Notes: generated by a model from the sequence alone, not told the origin. Shown: positions 34,689 to 44,842, counted from the stretch's first letter. The stretch: 64,000 nucleotides of DNA from Bacillus pumilus (GCF_900186955.1 NZ_LT906438.1:3348001-3412000); one strand, 5' to 3'. Numbers and translations are program-made.

Positions 34689-35295
34689 TCGGTATTATGT
34701 AACATAATCTTTCACTTCCTCGTATGCCAAATTCCTCTAATCAGAAGGTGGATTGACCTAGCTCCTCTTTAAATGAAAAGGCCAAAAGACGGACAAAAAT
34801 CAGCCTGAATTTCCGCTTCAATCAAGAGTAAGCGTTACCATCAAGCATCGAAAAATCTTTTGTCCTTTTCTCCCTAAATTTTTTGACAATTGTTAAGATG
34901 TATTTTGAATCAATGTTTTAAAGCCCTTTAAACTCTATAACATCAGTCGTATCAGCGCTTTAAATGAATAGTGCGTGTTTTGGAATGTTTTCGATTTTTG
35001 AAGGAACAGGTTAGAAAGTCATCCTCATCGGTCAGAACGCTACACGTTGACCTATGACAAAGGTCACCTCATAAAAAATCAAGTCATATGCTTATTTTCG
35101 GGTCACAAAAAATTGGGATAAGATGTAAACTATTGATCATTTCGAAATGCCTGCTCTTTACGATATTCGCTCCTTATGACCCACATAATGAAATATTATT
35201 CATTTGTTTTTATCAAGATTCATCATTTCTTAACATTTTTAATATGATTTTAGTTGAAAGTTGTCAGCTTATGTCATGCTTTCAACTAAGATGAC

Positions 35296-35324
35296 GAATA
35301 AAATCGGTCTCTCCGCTCACACTA
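35296..35324 (+). promoter_or_regulatory. sigma-G-type promoter of the second germination operon
   Basis: GAATA, 17 bases, CACACTA, close to the sigma-G consensus, about 30 bases before the first gene. Confidence 0.6.
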
Positions 35325-35354
35325 TGGTTAAAAAACTGTGAGAGGAGGCTAAAG

Positions 35355-36836
35355 ATGCCAAATACGAATGAGCAAACACGCTTACATTTTTTATCAGGCG
35401 GTTTTGAGGAAAAGATTCGAATCCTGAAGAAAGCATTTCAGCAAAGCGCCGATTTTGAATACCGGGAATTAATGGTGAATGAAACGAAATCAGTGCTGTT
35501 TTATATTAAAACAAGAGTTGAAGAAAGCAAATTAAACGACTTCATTATCGGCAACTTGCTCGGTCCTCCTGGAGAGCAGAACTATACAAAATCACTTAGT
35601 ACACTCGAAACAGGAGACTTGACGCTGATTGTTGACAGCATTATTGCAGGAAGCATTGCTTTCCTTGATGAAAAATCCTCACAGATCAAAATATTTGCCG
35701 TTGGACAGCCGCCGCTGCGTTCCATTTCTGAACCTTCTTCTGAAAGTATTATTGCAGGCGCACATGATGGGTTTGTTGAGAGTTTAGATACCAATTTATA
35801 TTTACTGCGGTCACACTTAAATGATCGAAAACTTGCGATCCAGTATCATAAGATCGGCACAAAATCTGAAACAAAGGTTGCGACAGTTTATATTTCTGAT
35901 ATAGCCAATCAAGAAAAGATAGATGAGGTCAACAGACGAATTTCTTCCATTAAAGTAGACACGCTGCTCAGCCCCGGTTCTATTGTAGAAGCGATTGAGG
36001 ATGATTCATATTCCATCTTCCCGCAGCTCATTGATACAGAACGACCTGACAAAGTGAGATCCGCCATTCTTGAGGGGAGAATTGTTGTGCTGATGGATGG
36101 CAGTCCAATGGCTATCATTCTGCCTATTACGTTCTTTAGCTTCTTTCAATCACCAGATGACTACAATAGTCGCTGGATTCCAGCTACGTTTATTCGTATT
36201 CTTCGTTATATTGCCTGTATCATCGTTGTGATTTTGCCTTCTTTTTATATTGCGGTCATCGGCTTTCATTATGAGGTAGTCCCGGATGAATTAGCGATTA
36301 CGATGAAAAATTCCATTATCGGCATTCCTTTTCCGCCTTTAATAGAAGCTATGCTGATGGAGATTACGATTGAGCTCATACGCGAAGCTGGGGTGCGTCT
36401 GCCAAAACCAATTGGACAGACCATTGGTATCGTAGGAGGTTTGGTCATTGGGGATGCGGTAGTAAAAGCAGGACTCATTTCGAATGTTCTTATCGTTGTG
36501 GTCGCCGTGACTGCTGTTGCTTCCTTTGTTCTTCCTTCGTTTGAAATGACGTCTACCATCAGGATGCTGCGTTTTCCGCTCATGTTCATGGCTTCAATGT
36601 TTGGGTTTATTGGCATTTCATTCGGCCTGTCGATCGTCCTGATGAATTTATGTCGCCTTGAATCACTAGGTGTCCCGTACTTATCTCCAGTAGCTCCATT
36701 TAACTGGCAGGACTTAAAAGACACTGTGATTCGATTACCGATGTGGATGTATAAAAAGCGCCCTGTTTACTTAAATCCAAAAAAGAAAGAGCAAATTGAA
36801 AATTTGAGAGGATGGAAAAATCAAGATGAAAAATAA
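35355..36836 (+). CDS. second GerA-type germinant receptor, A subunit
   Basis: A 493-residue paralogue of the gerBA product in this window: LIDTERPDKVRSAILEGRIVVLMDGSPMAIILP (~228-260), REAGVRLPKPIGQTIGIVGG (~337-356) and a C-terminal membrane domain. The two A subunits differ most in the N-terminal soluble part. I cannot tell which named B. subtilis receptor it is closest to; no receptor is present between pgs and rbs in B. subtilis. AGAGGAGG precedes the ATG. It overlaps the B gene by 11 bases. Confidence 0.87.
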   Translation: MPNTNEQTRLHFLSGGFEEKIRILKKAFQQSADFEYRELMVNETKSVLFYIKTRVEESKLNDFIIGNLLGPPGEQNYTKSLSTLETGDLTLIVDSIIAGSIAFLDEKSSQIKIFAVGQPPLRSISEPSSESIIAGAHDGFVESLDTNLYLLRSHLNDRKLAIQYHKIGTKSETKVATVYISDIANQEKIDEVNRRISSIKVDTLLSPGSIVEAIEDDSYSIFPQLIDTERPDKVRSAILEGRIVVLMDGSPMAIILPITFFSFFQSPDDYNSRWIPATFIRILRYIACIIVVILPSFYIAVIGFHYEVVPDELAITMKNSIIGIPFPPLIEAMLMEITIELIREAGVRLPKPIGQTIGIVGGLVIGDAVVKAGLISNVLIVVVAVTAVASFVLPSFEMTSTIRMLRFPLMFMASMFGFIGISFGLSIVLMNLCRLESLGVPYLSPVAPFNWQDLKDTVIRLPMWMYKKRPVYLNPKKKEQIENLRGWKNQDEK

Positions 36837-37923
36837 AATATCTCCACCTCAAGCTGTCTTTTTTATCATTCAATCTCAAATTGGTGTCGGTATTTTAGCC
36901 CTGCCTCATTTGCTAATGAAAGATATGGGACATGATGGCTGGATGGCTATCATTTTGGCCTGTTTTTTTATCCAAATCATCAATACCATTTTTATATATA
37001 TCATTCACAAATATCCTGAGACATCATTTTTCGAGGCGTTAATTGAAGTTTTTGGAAAATGGGTTGGGCGAATCTTAGTGGCTCTTTATACAGTTTATTT
37101 CGCCTCAGTCTGTATTGTCGTTCTATCTATTTTCACGAGAATTCTGAGTATATGGGTTTTACCACTTACACCTAATTGGGTCATCAACCTACTACTCATG
37201 ATATCCATCCTTTACATCGCGAAGGAACAAATTACAGCGATTGTCAGATTCAACTTTATTCTGACTCCTTTTTTACTCTTGTTGTCTCTCATCATGCTGT
37301 ATTCATTAAAAGGAACCAATATCGACTACCTTATGCCCTTTTTCCAAACGGACTTCTCTCAATTTCAGCTTGGTTTGAAGGATGTTGTATTATCTATGAA
37401 TGGATTTGAGATGATTCTGATCATCTCTCCACTGATGAAAGGCACCATTAAAGCGCGATACAAGGTCATGACCATTGCCAATATATGCACGACACTTTAC
37501 TACCTATTTATCACAGTGATTTGTTTTATGTTTTTCAGCCCAATTGAACTTAATATCATTCCGAATCCAGTTCTTTATCTACTAAAAACCATTTCGTTCG
37601 GTGTGATTGAGCGGACGGATTTAATTTTTCTTAGTTTCTGGGTATTTGTCATTTTAGCCACACTCAGTAACTATCTCTACTTCTGTGCAAATGGCGTAGC
37701 AAGTATTCTCAAGAAAAAAGACCACAAAAAATACGTCTTTTATTTTGCCATTTTGATCTATGCGGCTAGCTGCTATCTTGCAACCGATAATTTTAGAATT
37801 CAACGCTTTAATGACTTTACCACCATTGCGCAATATTCATTTATTTACACACTCCCGATCTTTATGGCCATTATCATCTTTTTCAAACATCGTAAAGGGA
37901 AGGTGAAATCACATGCGTCATAA
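36826..37923 (+). CDS. second GerA-type germinant receptor, B subunit
   Basis: A 365-residue spore-germination permease with about ten membrane segments; the first segment carries QIGVGILALPH (~20-30), the ligand-site motif of APC-type B subunits. In gerBB the same place reads MIGAGILTIPR, so the two receptors may differ in ligand. It overlaps both neighbours (11 bases each side), so the three genes are tightly coupled. Confidence 0.87.
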   Translation: MKNKISPPQAVFFIIQSQIGVGILALPHLLMKDMGHDGWMAIILACFFIQIINTIFIYIIHKYPETSFFEALIEVFGKWVGRILVALYTVYFASVCIVVLSIFTRILSIWVLPLTPNWVINLLLMISILYIAKEQITAIVRFNFILTPFLLLLSLIMLYSLKGTNIDYLMPFFQTDFSQFQLGLKDVVLSMNGFEMILIISPLMKGTIKARYKVMTIANICTTLYYLFITVICFMFFSPIELNIIPNPVLYLLKTISFGVIERTDLIFLSFWVFVILATLSNYLYFCANGVASILKKKDHKKYVFYFAILIYAASCYLATDNFRIQRFNDFTTIAQYSFIYTLPIFMAIIIFFKHRKGKVKSHAS

Positions 37924-39055
37924 ATACATACTGACTTTGCTCATATGTGTGTCTCTCATATTTATGCCTGGCTGCTGGGATCAAAATTTATTAAAGAATA
38001 TCTCTCTTGTTTTAACCTCTGCCGTTGATCAAGGAGAGGATGACAATGCGAAATACTCGATTACTTATCGAAAGGTTCAGCAGTCTCAAAGTATGGAGCA
38101 AGGAAATACAGGCAGCTTTTTAACCACTCTTCTCACAACGGAAGCACCTACTTTAAGAAAAGCAAGAACCAACTTCAGCCGGATTGTGGATCAAAAAATA
38201 GACATGTCGAAAATGCGGGTGATGCTGATCGGTGATGAATTTGCCCAAAATCGTCTTCTGCCCTACTTAGATATGTTTTATCGTGATCCGAAAAGCCCCC
38301 TCCTCGCAAATCTTGCCGTTGTTCAAGGGGGGACCTGTGAAGAAGTGATTAACTCGCTGCTGAAGGAAAAGCTCATTGTGAGTGACTATTTAAATAACTT
38401 GATCACAACCGCATCACGCTCCTCCCAAGTAGCACCTAAAAACATGCAAAGTATTCGATCTAAAATGCTCCAAACTGGAGAGGACTTCACATTGCCCTTA
38501 ATCCATTTTGATCAATCGAAGAAATTAATCAGTGTAAAAGGTGTTGCCCTATTTGATAATGAGAAAAAGAAAGGCGAGTTGTACGGTCAAGATGCGATCT
38601 TGCTCACCGTCATGGACGGAAAAATGGGCAAGTATGCCAACTTCACAAAAAAAGTGAGAAGTGACATGAAGTCAAAAGAAAACAATTACATCACCATCCA
38701 AGTCACTGATGTGAAGAGAGACATCGAGATTCTGAATCCTGATCATCGAAACTTAACATACTCACTCAAATTTGAATTTAATACTTCTGTCCTTGAGTAC
38801 CCAAAGGATAATCTAGATACAGACAAAAAAATTGAAATGCTGAACAAAAGACTTTCAACCATCTTGACAAAAGAAGCAGAAAAAATTATTGCTACATTAC
38901 AAGAAGCAAATTCTGACGTCTTAAGCCTCGGCAGAAAATATAGAGTGAGACATTATGATGAGTATATAAAAATGAATTGGGTCACCGATTATCCAAATGT
39001 AAAAATCATCCCAAAAGTAAAAGTCAATATTACACAAACAGGGATTATTAGTTAA
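37913..39055 (+). CDS. second GerA-type germinant receptor, C subunit (lipoprotein)
   Basis: A 380-residue lipoprotein with signal and lipobox ending FMPGC (Cys ~22), followed by WDQNLLK, the GCWD motif of the GerC family. The C-terminal domain ends in IIPKVKVNITQTG. The ribosome binding site AAGGGAAGG lies in the tail of the B gene. A terminator follows directly. Confidence 0.87.
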   Translation: MRHKYILTLLICVSLIFMPGCWDQNLLKNISLVLTSAVDQGEDDNAKYSITYRKVQQSQSMEQGNTGSFLTTLLTTEAPTLRKARTNFSRIVDQKIDMSKMRVMLIGDEFAQNRLLPYLDMFYRDPKSPLLANLAVVQGGTCEEVINSLLKEKLIVSDYLNNLITTASRSSQVAPKNMQSIRSKMLQTGEDFTLPLIHFDQSKKLISVKGVALFDNEKKKGELYGQDAILLTVMDGKMGKYANFTKKVRSDMKSKENNYITIQVTDVKRDIEILNPDHRNLTYSLKFEFNTSVLEYPKDNLDTDKKIEMLNKRLSTILTKEAEKIIATLQEANSDVLSLGRKYRVRHYDEYIKMNWVTDYPNVKIIPKVKVNITQTGIIS

Positions 39056-39090
39056 GAAAAGGAAGAGTTCATCTTTCTTTTCTTTTTTTA
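39056..39090 (+). terminator. terminator of the second germination operon
   Basis: GAAAAGGAAGA pairs with TCTTTCTTTTC (one G-T pair) over GTTCA, followed by a long T-run. Confidence 0.8.
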
Positions 39091-39101
39091 TTTTTTTAAG
39101 A

Positions 39102-39150
39102 TTGTCATTTAAAAGCTTTCATGATAATCTATTTGTGTAAACGGTTACAC
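39102..39150 (+). promoter_or_regulatory. rbs operon promoter with RbsR operator / cre site
   Basis: TTGTCA (39102-39107), 17 bases, TAATCT (39125-39130). From 39135 to 39150 lies the 16-base palindrome GTGTAAACGGTTACAC at the transcription start; its inner 14 bases match the cre consensus fully. In B. subtilis both RbsR and CcpA bind this operator. Confidence 0.8.
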
Positions 39151-39172
39151 ATTCACGAAGGGAGGCACTCCA

Positions 39173-40159
39173 TTGGCTACCATTAAAGATGTTGCAAAAG
39201 CTGCACAAGTGTCTGTTGCCACTGTGTCTCGCGTGCTTAACGATACTGGATATGTCCATACAGATACGAAAACCCGTGTGACACAAGCGATGCAGGAGCT
39301 GAACTACTTTCCCAATGAAGTGGCTAGATCCCTTTTCAAAAGAGAATCCCGCTTAATCGGTTTGATCTTGCCTGATATCACAAACCCCTTCTTTCCTCAG
39401 CTTGCTAGAGGCGTAGAGGATGAGATTCATGCGCAAGGTTTTCGGTTATTATTCGGAAACAGTGATGAAGATCGAGAAAAGGAATTGGCTTATTTACAAA
39501 CATTTAAACAAAATCAAGTAGTCGGTGTCATCGCTGTCACAAACGAACCTGAATCAGATATATACAATGATGATGAATTGCCGGTTGTGTTCTTAGATCG
39601 AACCGTCTCGCATGCACCTTCTGTATCTGCAGATACTGCAGCTGGCGGGAAAATGGCTGCAATGGAATTAATCAGGCGCGGCAGCCGGCAGATCACACTG
39701 CTGAAAGGACCTGCCCACCTTCAAACAGCGAGGCAGAGATTCAAGGGTGCACTCGATGTACTGACCGAAAAGGGTGTCGACTTCCATGTGATGTCTAATG
39801 CTTCGTTTTCTTTTCAAGAAGCCCGTAAGAGTGCCAAGGCTCTTTTCCAGCTGTACCCTGAAACAGATGGCATCATTGCCAGTAACGACATCGTCGCAAC
39901 AGCGGTCATTCACGAAGCACTTCGGATCGGAAAAGCCGTTCCAGAGGATGTTCAAATCATTGGGTTTGATGATATTCCGCAAAGCGAGCTGCTCTTCCCT
40001 TCCCTATCGACGATTAGGCAGCCTGCCTATGAGATGGGAAAAGAAGCGGCACAGCTGTTAATCAAAGCGATTCAGAAACAACCTATAGATCAACCAGTTA
40101 TCCAAATGCCCGTCTCTTTTATTGAACGAGAGACCACAAGAAAGGTGGATTCACAATGA
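39173..40159 (+). CDS. rbsR: LacI-type repressor of the ribose operon
   Basis: A 328-residue LacI/GalR regulator with the N-terminal helix-turn-helix IKDVAKAAQVSVATVSRVLN (~3-22) and a ribose-binding-like effector domain. It starts at TTG with GGGAGG seven bases upstream. First gene of the rbs operon; its end overlaps rbsK by four bases. Represses the operon without ribose by binding the palindrome at the promoter (known for B. subtilis). Confidence 0.93.
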   Translation: MATIKDVAKAAQVSVATVSRVLNDTGYVHTDTKTRVTQAMQELNYFPNEVARSLFKRESRLIGLILPDITNPFFPQLARGVEDEIHAQGFRLLFGNSDEDREKELAYLQTFKQNQVVGVIAVTNEPESDIYNDDELPVVFLDRTVSHAPSVSADTAAGGKMAAMELIRRGSRQITLLKGPAHLQTARQRFKGALDVLTEKGVDFHVMSNASFSFQEARKSAKALFQLYPETDGIIASNDIVATAVIHEALRIGKAVPEDVQIIGFDDIPQSELLFPSLSTIRQPAYEMGKEAAQLLIKAIQKQPIDQPVIQMPVSFIERETTRKVDSQ

Positions 40160-41034
40160 GTCATATTGTCGTAGTAGGAAGCTGTTCAATGGATTTAGTC
40201 GTCACTTCGAATAAACGACCAAATGCCGGTGAAACAGTGTTAGGCGAATCATTTAAAACCGTCCCAGGCGGAAAAGGCGCCAATCAAGCAGTCGCCAGTG
40301 CCAGACTCGGTGCTGATGTATACATGGTCGGCCGAGTCGGTGATGACGCTTATGGTCAAGATATTCTCAGCAATCTACAAGATCAAGGGGTCCGCACCTC
40401 ATATATGAAACCGGTTACCGAAATGGAAAGCGGCACGGCTCATATCATTTTAGCAGAAGGTGATAACAGCATTGTCGTGGTCAAAGGGGCAAATGACGAG
40501 GTCACTCCTGACTATGTGAGAGAAGCACTTTCTACAATAGATGATATTGGAATAGTGCTCATTCAGCAGGAAATACCTGAAGAAACGGTCGAAGCTGTCT
40601 GCGCCATTTGCAGTGAAAAAGAAATCCCTGTGATTTTAAACCCTGCACCTGCCCGCAAAGTATCGCAGCAAGTTTTAGACCAGGCTGCCTATATTACACC
40701 GAATGAGCACGAGGCTGTTCTCATGTTTAATGGACTCCCAATTGAAGACGCCTTGCGTCAATACCCTAACAAATTACTGATTACAGAAGGGAAAAATGGG
40801 GTTCGATATTTTGACGGATTGAAAGAAGTGCTCGTCCCAGGCTTTCCAGTCGAAGCAGTTGATACAACAGGAGCAGGCGATACCTTTAACGGAGCCTTGG
40901 CTGTCGCCTTAACAGAAGGCAAATCTCTCTATGACGCACTTGCATTCGCTAACCTTGCAGCATCAATGTCTGTCACCAAGTTCGGTGCACAAGGCGGCAT
41001 GCCAACAAGAGAAGAACTGGAGAGAAAAAAATGA
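40156..41034 (+). CDS. rbsK: ribokinase
   Basis: Phosphorylates ribose to ribose 5-phosphate with ATP. The 292-residue PfkB enzyme has the sugar-binding GGKGANQAVASARLG (~38-52) and the ATP/anion-hole motif DTTGAGDTFNGA (~236-247) with catalytic Asp. AAAGGTGG is in the rbsR tail, and both ends overlap neighbours by four bases. Confidence 0.95.
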   Translation: MSHIVVVGSCSMDLVVTSNKRPNAGETVLGESFKTVPGGKGANQAVASARLGADVYMVGRVGDDAYGQDILSNLQDQGVRTSYMKPVTEMESGTAHIILAEGDNSIVVVKGANDEVTPDYVREALSTIDDIGIVLIQQEIPEETVEAVCAICSEKEIPVILNPAPARKVSQQVLDQAAYITPNEHEAVLMFNGLPIEDALRQYPNKLLITEGKNGVRYFDGLKEVLVPGFPVEAVDTTGAGDTFNGALAVALTEGKSLYDALAFANLAASMSVTKFGAQGGMPTREELERKK

Positions 41035-41423
41035 AAAAAAACGGCATCTTAAACAGTCATATCGCCAAGGTACTTGCTGACCTTGGTCATACAGATAGAA
41101 TCGTCATCGCAGACTGCGGCCTGCCGATTCCAGAAGGTCCAGTCAAAATCGACCTGGCACTATCAATCGGCACACCGTCCTTTCAGGAGGTCACCTCCCT
41201 CCTTCTTCAAGAAATGGCGGTTGAACACATTACTGTAGCTAGTGAAATCAAAGAAGCCAATGAGCGAGATCATCTATTTTTAAAGAAAGCGTTCTCACAG
41301 CCATTACATGATGTAGACCACGAGACGTTCAAAGACATGACCAAACAGGCAAAAGCAGTCATTCGCACGGGTGAAGCCACCCCATACGCAAACTGCATTC
41401 TTCATGCCGGTGTCATCTTTTAA
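41031..41423 (+). CDS. rbsD: D-ribose pyranase
   Basis: Speeds conversion between the pyranose and furanose forms of ribose so that the kinase can use it. The 130-residue protein has the family's N-terminal MKKNGILNSHIAKVL and the catalytic His20, IADCGLPIP (~24-32) and a C-terminal GEATPYANCIL. Its length matches B. subtilis RbsD (131). It overlaps rbsK by four bases. Confidence 0.95.
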   Translation: MKKNGILNSHIAKVLADLGHTDRIVIADCGLPIPEGPVKIDLALSIGTPSFQEVTSLLLQEMAVEHITVASEIKEANERDHLFLKKAFSQPLHDVDHETFKDMTKQAKAVIRTGEATPYANCILHAGVIF

Positions 41424-41438
41424 AAGGAGGAGCCAGAT

Positions 41439-42920
41439 ATGAACATTGAGATGCATAACATCCATAAGGCCTTTGGAAAAAACACCGTTCTTTCCGGGGT
41501 CTCCTTTGACCTCGTCACAGGTGAAGTTCACGCGCTCATGGGTGAAAATGGCGCAGGAAAATCAACTTTAATGAACCTGCTCACAGGTCTTTATTCATTA
41601 GACCAGGGAACGATTCAAATCGACGAGAAAGAAACCGCTTTCAAAAATCCGAAGGAAGCGGAACAACACGGTATCGCCTTTATTCATCAAGAGCTCAACA
41701 TATGGCCAGATATGACCGTCTTGGAAAACCTATTCATCGGGAAAGAAATCTATACGAAATTTGGATTGCTAGACATAAAGAAAATGAAGGTTCTTGCCCA
41801 AAGCCAGCTGGACCGATTGTCTGTGAACCTCTCGCTTGATCAAGAGGCAGGCAGCTGCTCTGTTGGACAAAAACAGATGATTGAGATTGCAAAGGCATTA
41901 ATGACGGAAGCGAAGGTCATCATCATGGATGAGCCAACAGCAGCTCTTACAGACCGTGAAATTGAAAAGCTCTTTCAGGTCATTGAATCTCTCAAAAAGG
42001 AAGGCGTATCCATCGTCTATATTTCTCACCGTATGGAGGAAATTTTTGCGATCTGTGACCGGATTACCATCATGCGCGATGGGAAAACGGTCGATACGAA
42101 AGCCATACCTGAAACAAATTTCCATGAGGTCGTCAAAAAAATGGTCGGCCGCGAATTAACAGATCGATACCCTGAGAGAACGCCTTCTTTAGGAGATACT
42201 ATCCTTGAGGTGAAGCAAGCGACAAGAAAAGGACAATTTCAAGATATCAATTTCTCCGTTAAAGCTGGAGAAATCGTCGGTGTTGCAGGCTTAATGGGCG
42301 CTGGCAGGACCGAAATGATGCGGTCACTGTTTGGTCTTGATCCTCTTGATCAAGGGGAAATCTGGGTTCATGGGAAAAAGGCTATCATTAAAAAACCAAG
42401 TGATGCCGTCAAGCTCGGCATCGGCTTTATCACAGAGGATCGCAAAGATGAAGGACTCATGCTGGATGCATCCATTCGAGAAAACATTGGTCTGCCAAAC
42501 TTAGAAAGCTTCTCTCCAAAGGGACTGATCGATAAGAAAAACGAACAAGATTTTGTTGACCTGCTCATCAAAAGATTGACGATTAAAACGGCTTCCTCTG
42601 AAATCTCGGCTCGAAGTCTCTCTGGTGGAAATCAGCAAAAAGTCGTCATCGCCAAATGGATCGGCATCCAGCCGAAGGTCTTGATTTTAGATGAACCGAC
42701 AAGAGGTGTCGACGTCGGAGCGAAACGAGAAATCTACCAGTTAATGAATGAACTGACTGATCGAGGTGTTGCCATTTTAATGGTCTCCTCTGAGCTCCCA
42801 GAAGTTCTAGGGATGAGCGATCGAGTGCTTGTCATTCATGAAGGAACCATCAGCGGAGAATTAAATAAAGCAGACGCAACACAAGAACGAATTATGACAC
42901 TAGCTACAGGAGGGAAGTAA
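41439..42920 (+). CDS. rbsA: ribose ABC transporter ATPase
   Basis: A 493-residue double ATPase that drives ribose import. The first half has Walker [10 protein letters not shown] (~35-43), signature VGQKQM and Walker [12 protein letters not shown]. The second half has the usual changed Walker A (GLMGAGRTE) and an intact signature LSGGNQQK and Walker [20 protein letters not shown] precedes the ATG. rbsC follows after one base. Confidence 0.95.
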   Translation: MNIEMHNIHKAFGKNTVLSGVSFDLVTGEVHALMGENGAGKSTLMNLLTGLYSLDQGTIQIDEKETAFKNPKEAEQHGIAFIHQELNIWPDMTVLENLFIGKEIYTKFGLLDIKKMKVLAQSQLDRLSVNLSLDQEAGSCSVGQKQMIEIAKALMTEAKVIIMDEPTAALTDREIEKLFQVIESLKKEGVSIVYISHRMEEIFAICDRITIMRDGKTVDTKAIPETNFHEVVKKMVGRELTDRYPERTPSLGDTILEVKQATRKGQFQDINFSVKAGEIVGVAGLMGAGRTEMMRSLFGLDPLDQGEIWVHGKKAIIKKPSDAVKLGIGFITEDRKDEGLMLDASIRENIGLPNLESFSPKGLIDKKNEQDFVDLLIKRLTIKTASSEISARSLSGGNQQKVVIAKWIGIQPKVLILDEPTRGVDVGAKREIYQLMNELTDRGVAILMVSSELPEVLGMSDRVLVIHEGTISGELNKADATQERIMTLATGGK

Positions 42921-42921
42921 C

Positions 42922-43875
42922 ATGAAACCACTTACTTCAAATGGACGATTTGACAACATCATGCAAAAGCTTGGGCCATTCTTAGGACTCATCATCCTTG
43001 TCGCCATTGTTTCTATTTTAAACCCAGCCTTTTTAGAACCATTAAACATCCTAAACTTACTGAGACAAATCTCCATTAATGCCCTCATTGCCTTTGGAAT
43101 GACGTTTGTTATTTTAACCGGAGGAATTGATTTGTCTGTCGGTGCCATTTTAGCACTTTCTAGTGCACTGACTGCCGGATTTATCGTGTCTGGTATGGAC
43201 CCGATTTTAGCTATTATCGTTGGCTGTATCATCGGCGCTATTCTTGGGATGGTCAACGGTCTTTTAATCACAAAAGGAAAAATGGCTCCTTTTATCGCAA
43301 CACTTGCCACGATGACGATTTTCAGAGGGTTAACACTTGTTTATACAGACGGCAACCCGATTACAGGACTCGGTTCTAATTATGCCTTTCAGTTATTTGG
43401 CCGCGGGTATTTCTTAGGCATTCCTGTTCCAGCGATCACGATGCTTCTCACCTTTATCGTGCTCTGGGTGCTGCTTCATAAAACGCCTTTCGGCAGAAGA
43501 ACATATGCAATCGGTGGGAATGAAAAAGCTGCGCTCATTTCAGGAATCAAAGTACCGCGCGTAAAAATTATGATCTATTCATTAGCAGGGTTCATGTCTG
43601 CTCTAGCAGGTGCGATCTTAACATCTCGTCTAAACTCAGCCCAGCCAACAGCTGGTACGTCCTATGAGCTTGATGCAATTGCTGCCGTTGTACTTGGCGG
43701 GACAAGCCTTTCCGGCGGAAGAGGGCGAATTGTCGGCACACTGATCGGGGTGCTTATCATCGGTGTCCTGAACAACGGTATGAACTTACTTGGTGTATCA
43801 TCATTCTATCAATCTGTTGTGAAAGGGATTGTCATCTTGATTGCAGTCCTACTAGACAGAAAGAAATCTGCTTAA
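42922..43875 (+). CDS. rbsC: ribose ABC transporter permease
   Basis: A 317-residue membrane subunit with about eight to ten segments, typical of the CUT2 family. Conserved stretches are GGIDLSVGAILALS (~66-79) and the cytoplasmic ATPase-contact motif GTSLSGGRGRIVGT (~267-280). ACAGGAGGGAAG precedes the ATG at the end of rbsA. Confidence 0.95.
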   Translation: MKPLTSNGRFDNIMQKLGPFLGLIILVAIVSILNPAFLEPLNILNLLRQISINALIAFGMTFVILTGGIDLSVGAILALSSALTAGFIVSGMDPILAIIVGCIIGAILGMVNGLLITKGKMAPFIATLATMTIFRGLTLVYTDGNPITGLGSNYAFQLFGRGYFLGIPVPAITMLLTFIVLWVLLHKTPFGRRTYAIGGNEKAALISGIKVPRVKIMIYSLAGFMSALAGAILTSRLNSAQPTAGTSYELDAIAAVVLGGTSLSGGRGRIVGTLIGVLIIGVLNNGMNLLGVSSFYQSVVKGIVILIAVLLDRKKSA

Positions 43876-43888
43876 GGAGGCAGCTGCT

Positions 43889-44806
43889 ATGAAAAAATAT
43901 CTCATTCTCATTCTGACTCTCTCATTGTTCATGCTTTCTGCCTGCTCGCTAGAACCGCCAGAGTGGGCCAAATCAACAAAAGATGGGAAGAAAAAAGACA
44001 TCAAAATCGGTCTCTCGATCTCGACCTTAAACAATCCATTCTTCGTTTCTCTTAAAAACGGGGTGACGAAAGAAGCGAAAAAGCTTGGCATCGAAGTCGT
44101 CATTGCAGATGCTCAAAATGATTCAGCAAAACAAACAAGTGACGTAGAAGATTTAATTCAGCAAGGGGTCGACGCATTACTTATCAACCCAGCTGATTCG
44201 TCTGCTATATCGACTGCTGTTGAATCAGCGAATGCTTCTGATATTCCTGTCATCACATTAGACCGCTCAGCTGAAAGCGGAAAAGTAGAAGCACTTGTTG
44301 CCTCAGATAACGTCAAAGGCGGCGAAATGGCAGCTAACTTTATTATCGACAAGGTTGGTAAAGGAGCAAAAGTCGCTGAATTAGAAGGTGTACCAGGCGC
44401 TTCCGCTACACGTGAGCGCGGAAAAGGATTCCATCAAATAGCAGATAAAGATCTAAAAGTGACTGCAAAACAAGCAGCTGACTTCGACCGAACAAAAGGA
44501 TTGAACGTCATGGAAAACCTCCTTCAAGGAAACCCTGACATCAAAGCCGTTTTTGCCCACAATGATGAAATGGCACTTGGCGCTCTAGAAGCGATTCAAA
44601 GTTCTGGGAAAGACATTCTTGTCGTTGGCTTTGACGGAAACGAAGATGCACTCAGCTCGATCAAAGCAGGAAAACTATCTGCAACAGTTGCGCAGCAGCC
44701 AGAGCTGATCGGAAAACTAGCAGTCGGTGCTGCAAGCGACGTCTTAAAAGGGAAAAAGGTAGAAAAGAACATCGCAGCTCCACTGAAACTAGAACAGAAA
44801 AAATAA
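43889..44806 (+). CDS. rbsB: ribose-binding lipoprotein
   Basis: A 305-residue CUT2 binding protein with lipoprotein signal (LFMLSAC, Cys ~19). Ligand-binding motifs are IGLSISTLNNPFFVSLKNG (~43-61), LDRSAESG (~123) and FAHNDEMALGALEA (~212-225). AAGGAGG precedes the ATG. It ends the rbs operon, with two hairpins behind it. Confidence 0.95.
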   Translation: MKKYLILILTLSLFMLSACSLEPPEWAKSTKDGKKKDIKIGLSISTLNNPFFVSLKNGVTKEAKKLGIEVVIADAQNDSAKQTSDVEDLIQQGVDALLINPADSSAISTAVESANASDIPVITLDRSAESGKVEALVASDNVKGGEMAANFIIDKVGKGAKVAELEGVPGASATRERGKGFHQIADKDLKVTAKQAADFDRTKGLNVMENLLQGNPDIKAVFAHNDEMALGALEAIQSSGKDILVVGFDGNEDALSSIKAGKLSATVAQQPELIGKLAVGAASDVLKGKKVEKNIAAPLKLEQKK

Positions 44807-44813
44807 ACACAAA

Positions 44814-44835
44814 ACCCCCGACTTCCCTCGGGGGT
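44814..44835. terminator. terminator hairpin of the rbs operon
   Basis: ACCCCCGA pairs with TCGGGGGT over six bases. No T-run follows on the plus strand, but a second hairpin with a T-rich tail starts ten bases later; on the minus strand TTTTG follows, so it may also serve ywrF. Confidence 0.7.
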
Positions 44836-44842
44836 ACAGATG

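Larger units (their letters stand above)
34609..35354. other. long intergenic region between pgsB and the second germination operon
   Basis: About 750 bases without a convincing gene. It contains the pgsB promoter (34661-34688, minus), a cre-like sequence AGTAAGCGTTACCA (34827-34840, 12 of 14), an inverted repeat TGACCT-N7-AGGTCA (35048-35066), an 11-base-arm hairpin TTAGTTGAAAG/CTTTCAACTAA (35250-35289) and the sigma-G-type promoter of the ger operon. Much of the middle is AT-rich and may serve DegU-type control of pgs, which often uses long upstream regions. Confidence 0.5.

Noticed and set aside
35088..35294. Small gene of 68 codons in the pgsB-ger gap
   Set aside because: No ribosome binding site, AT-rich random-looking composition, and it overlaps the hairpin upstream of the sigma-G promoter.
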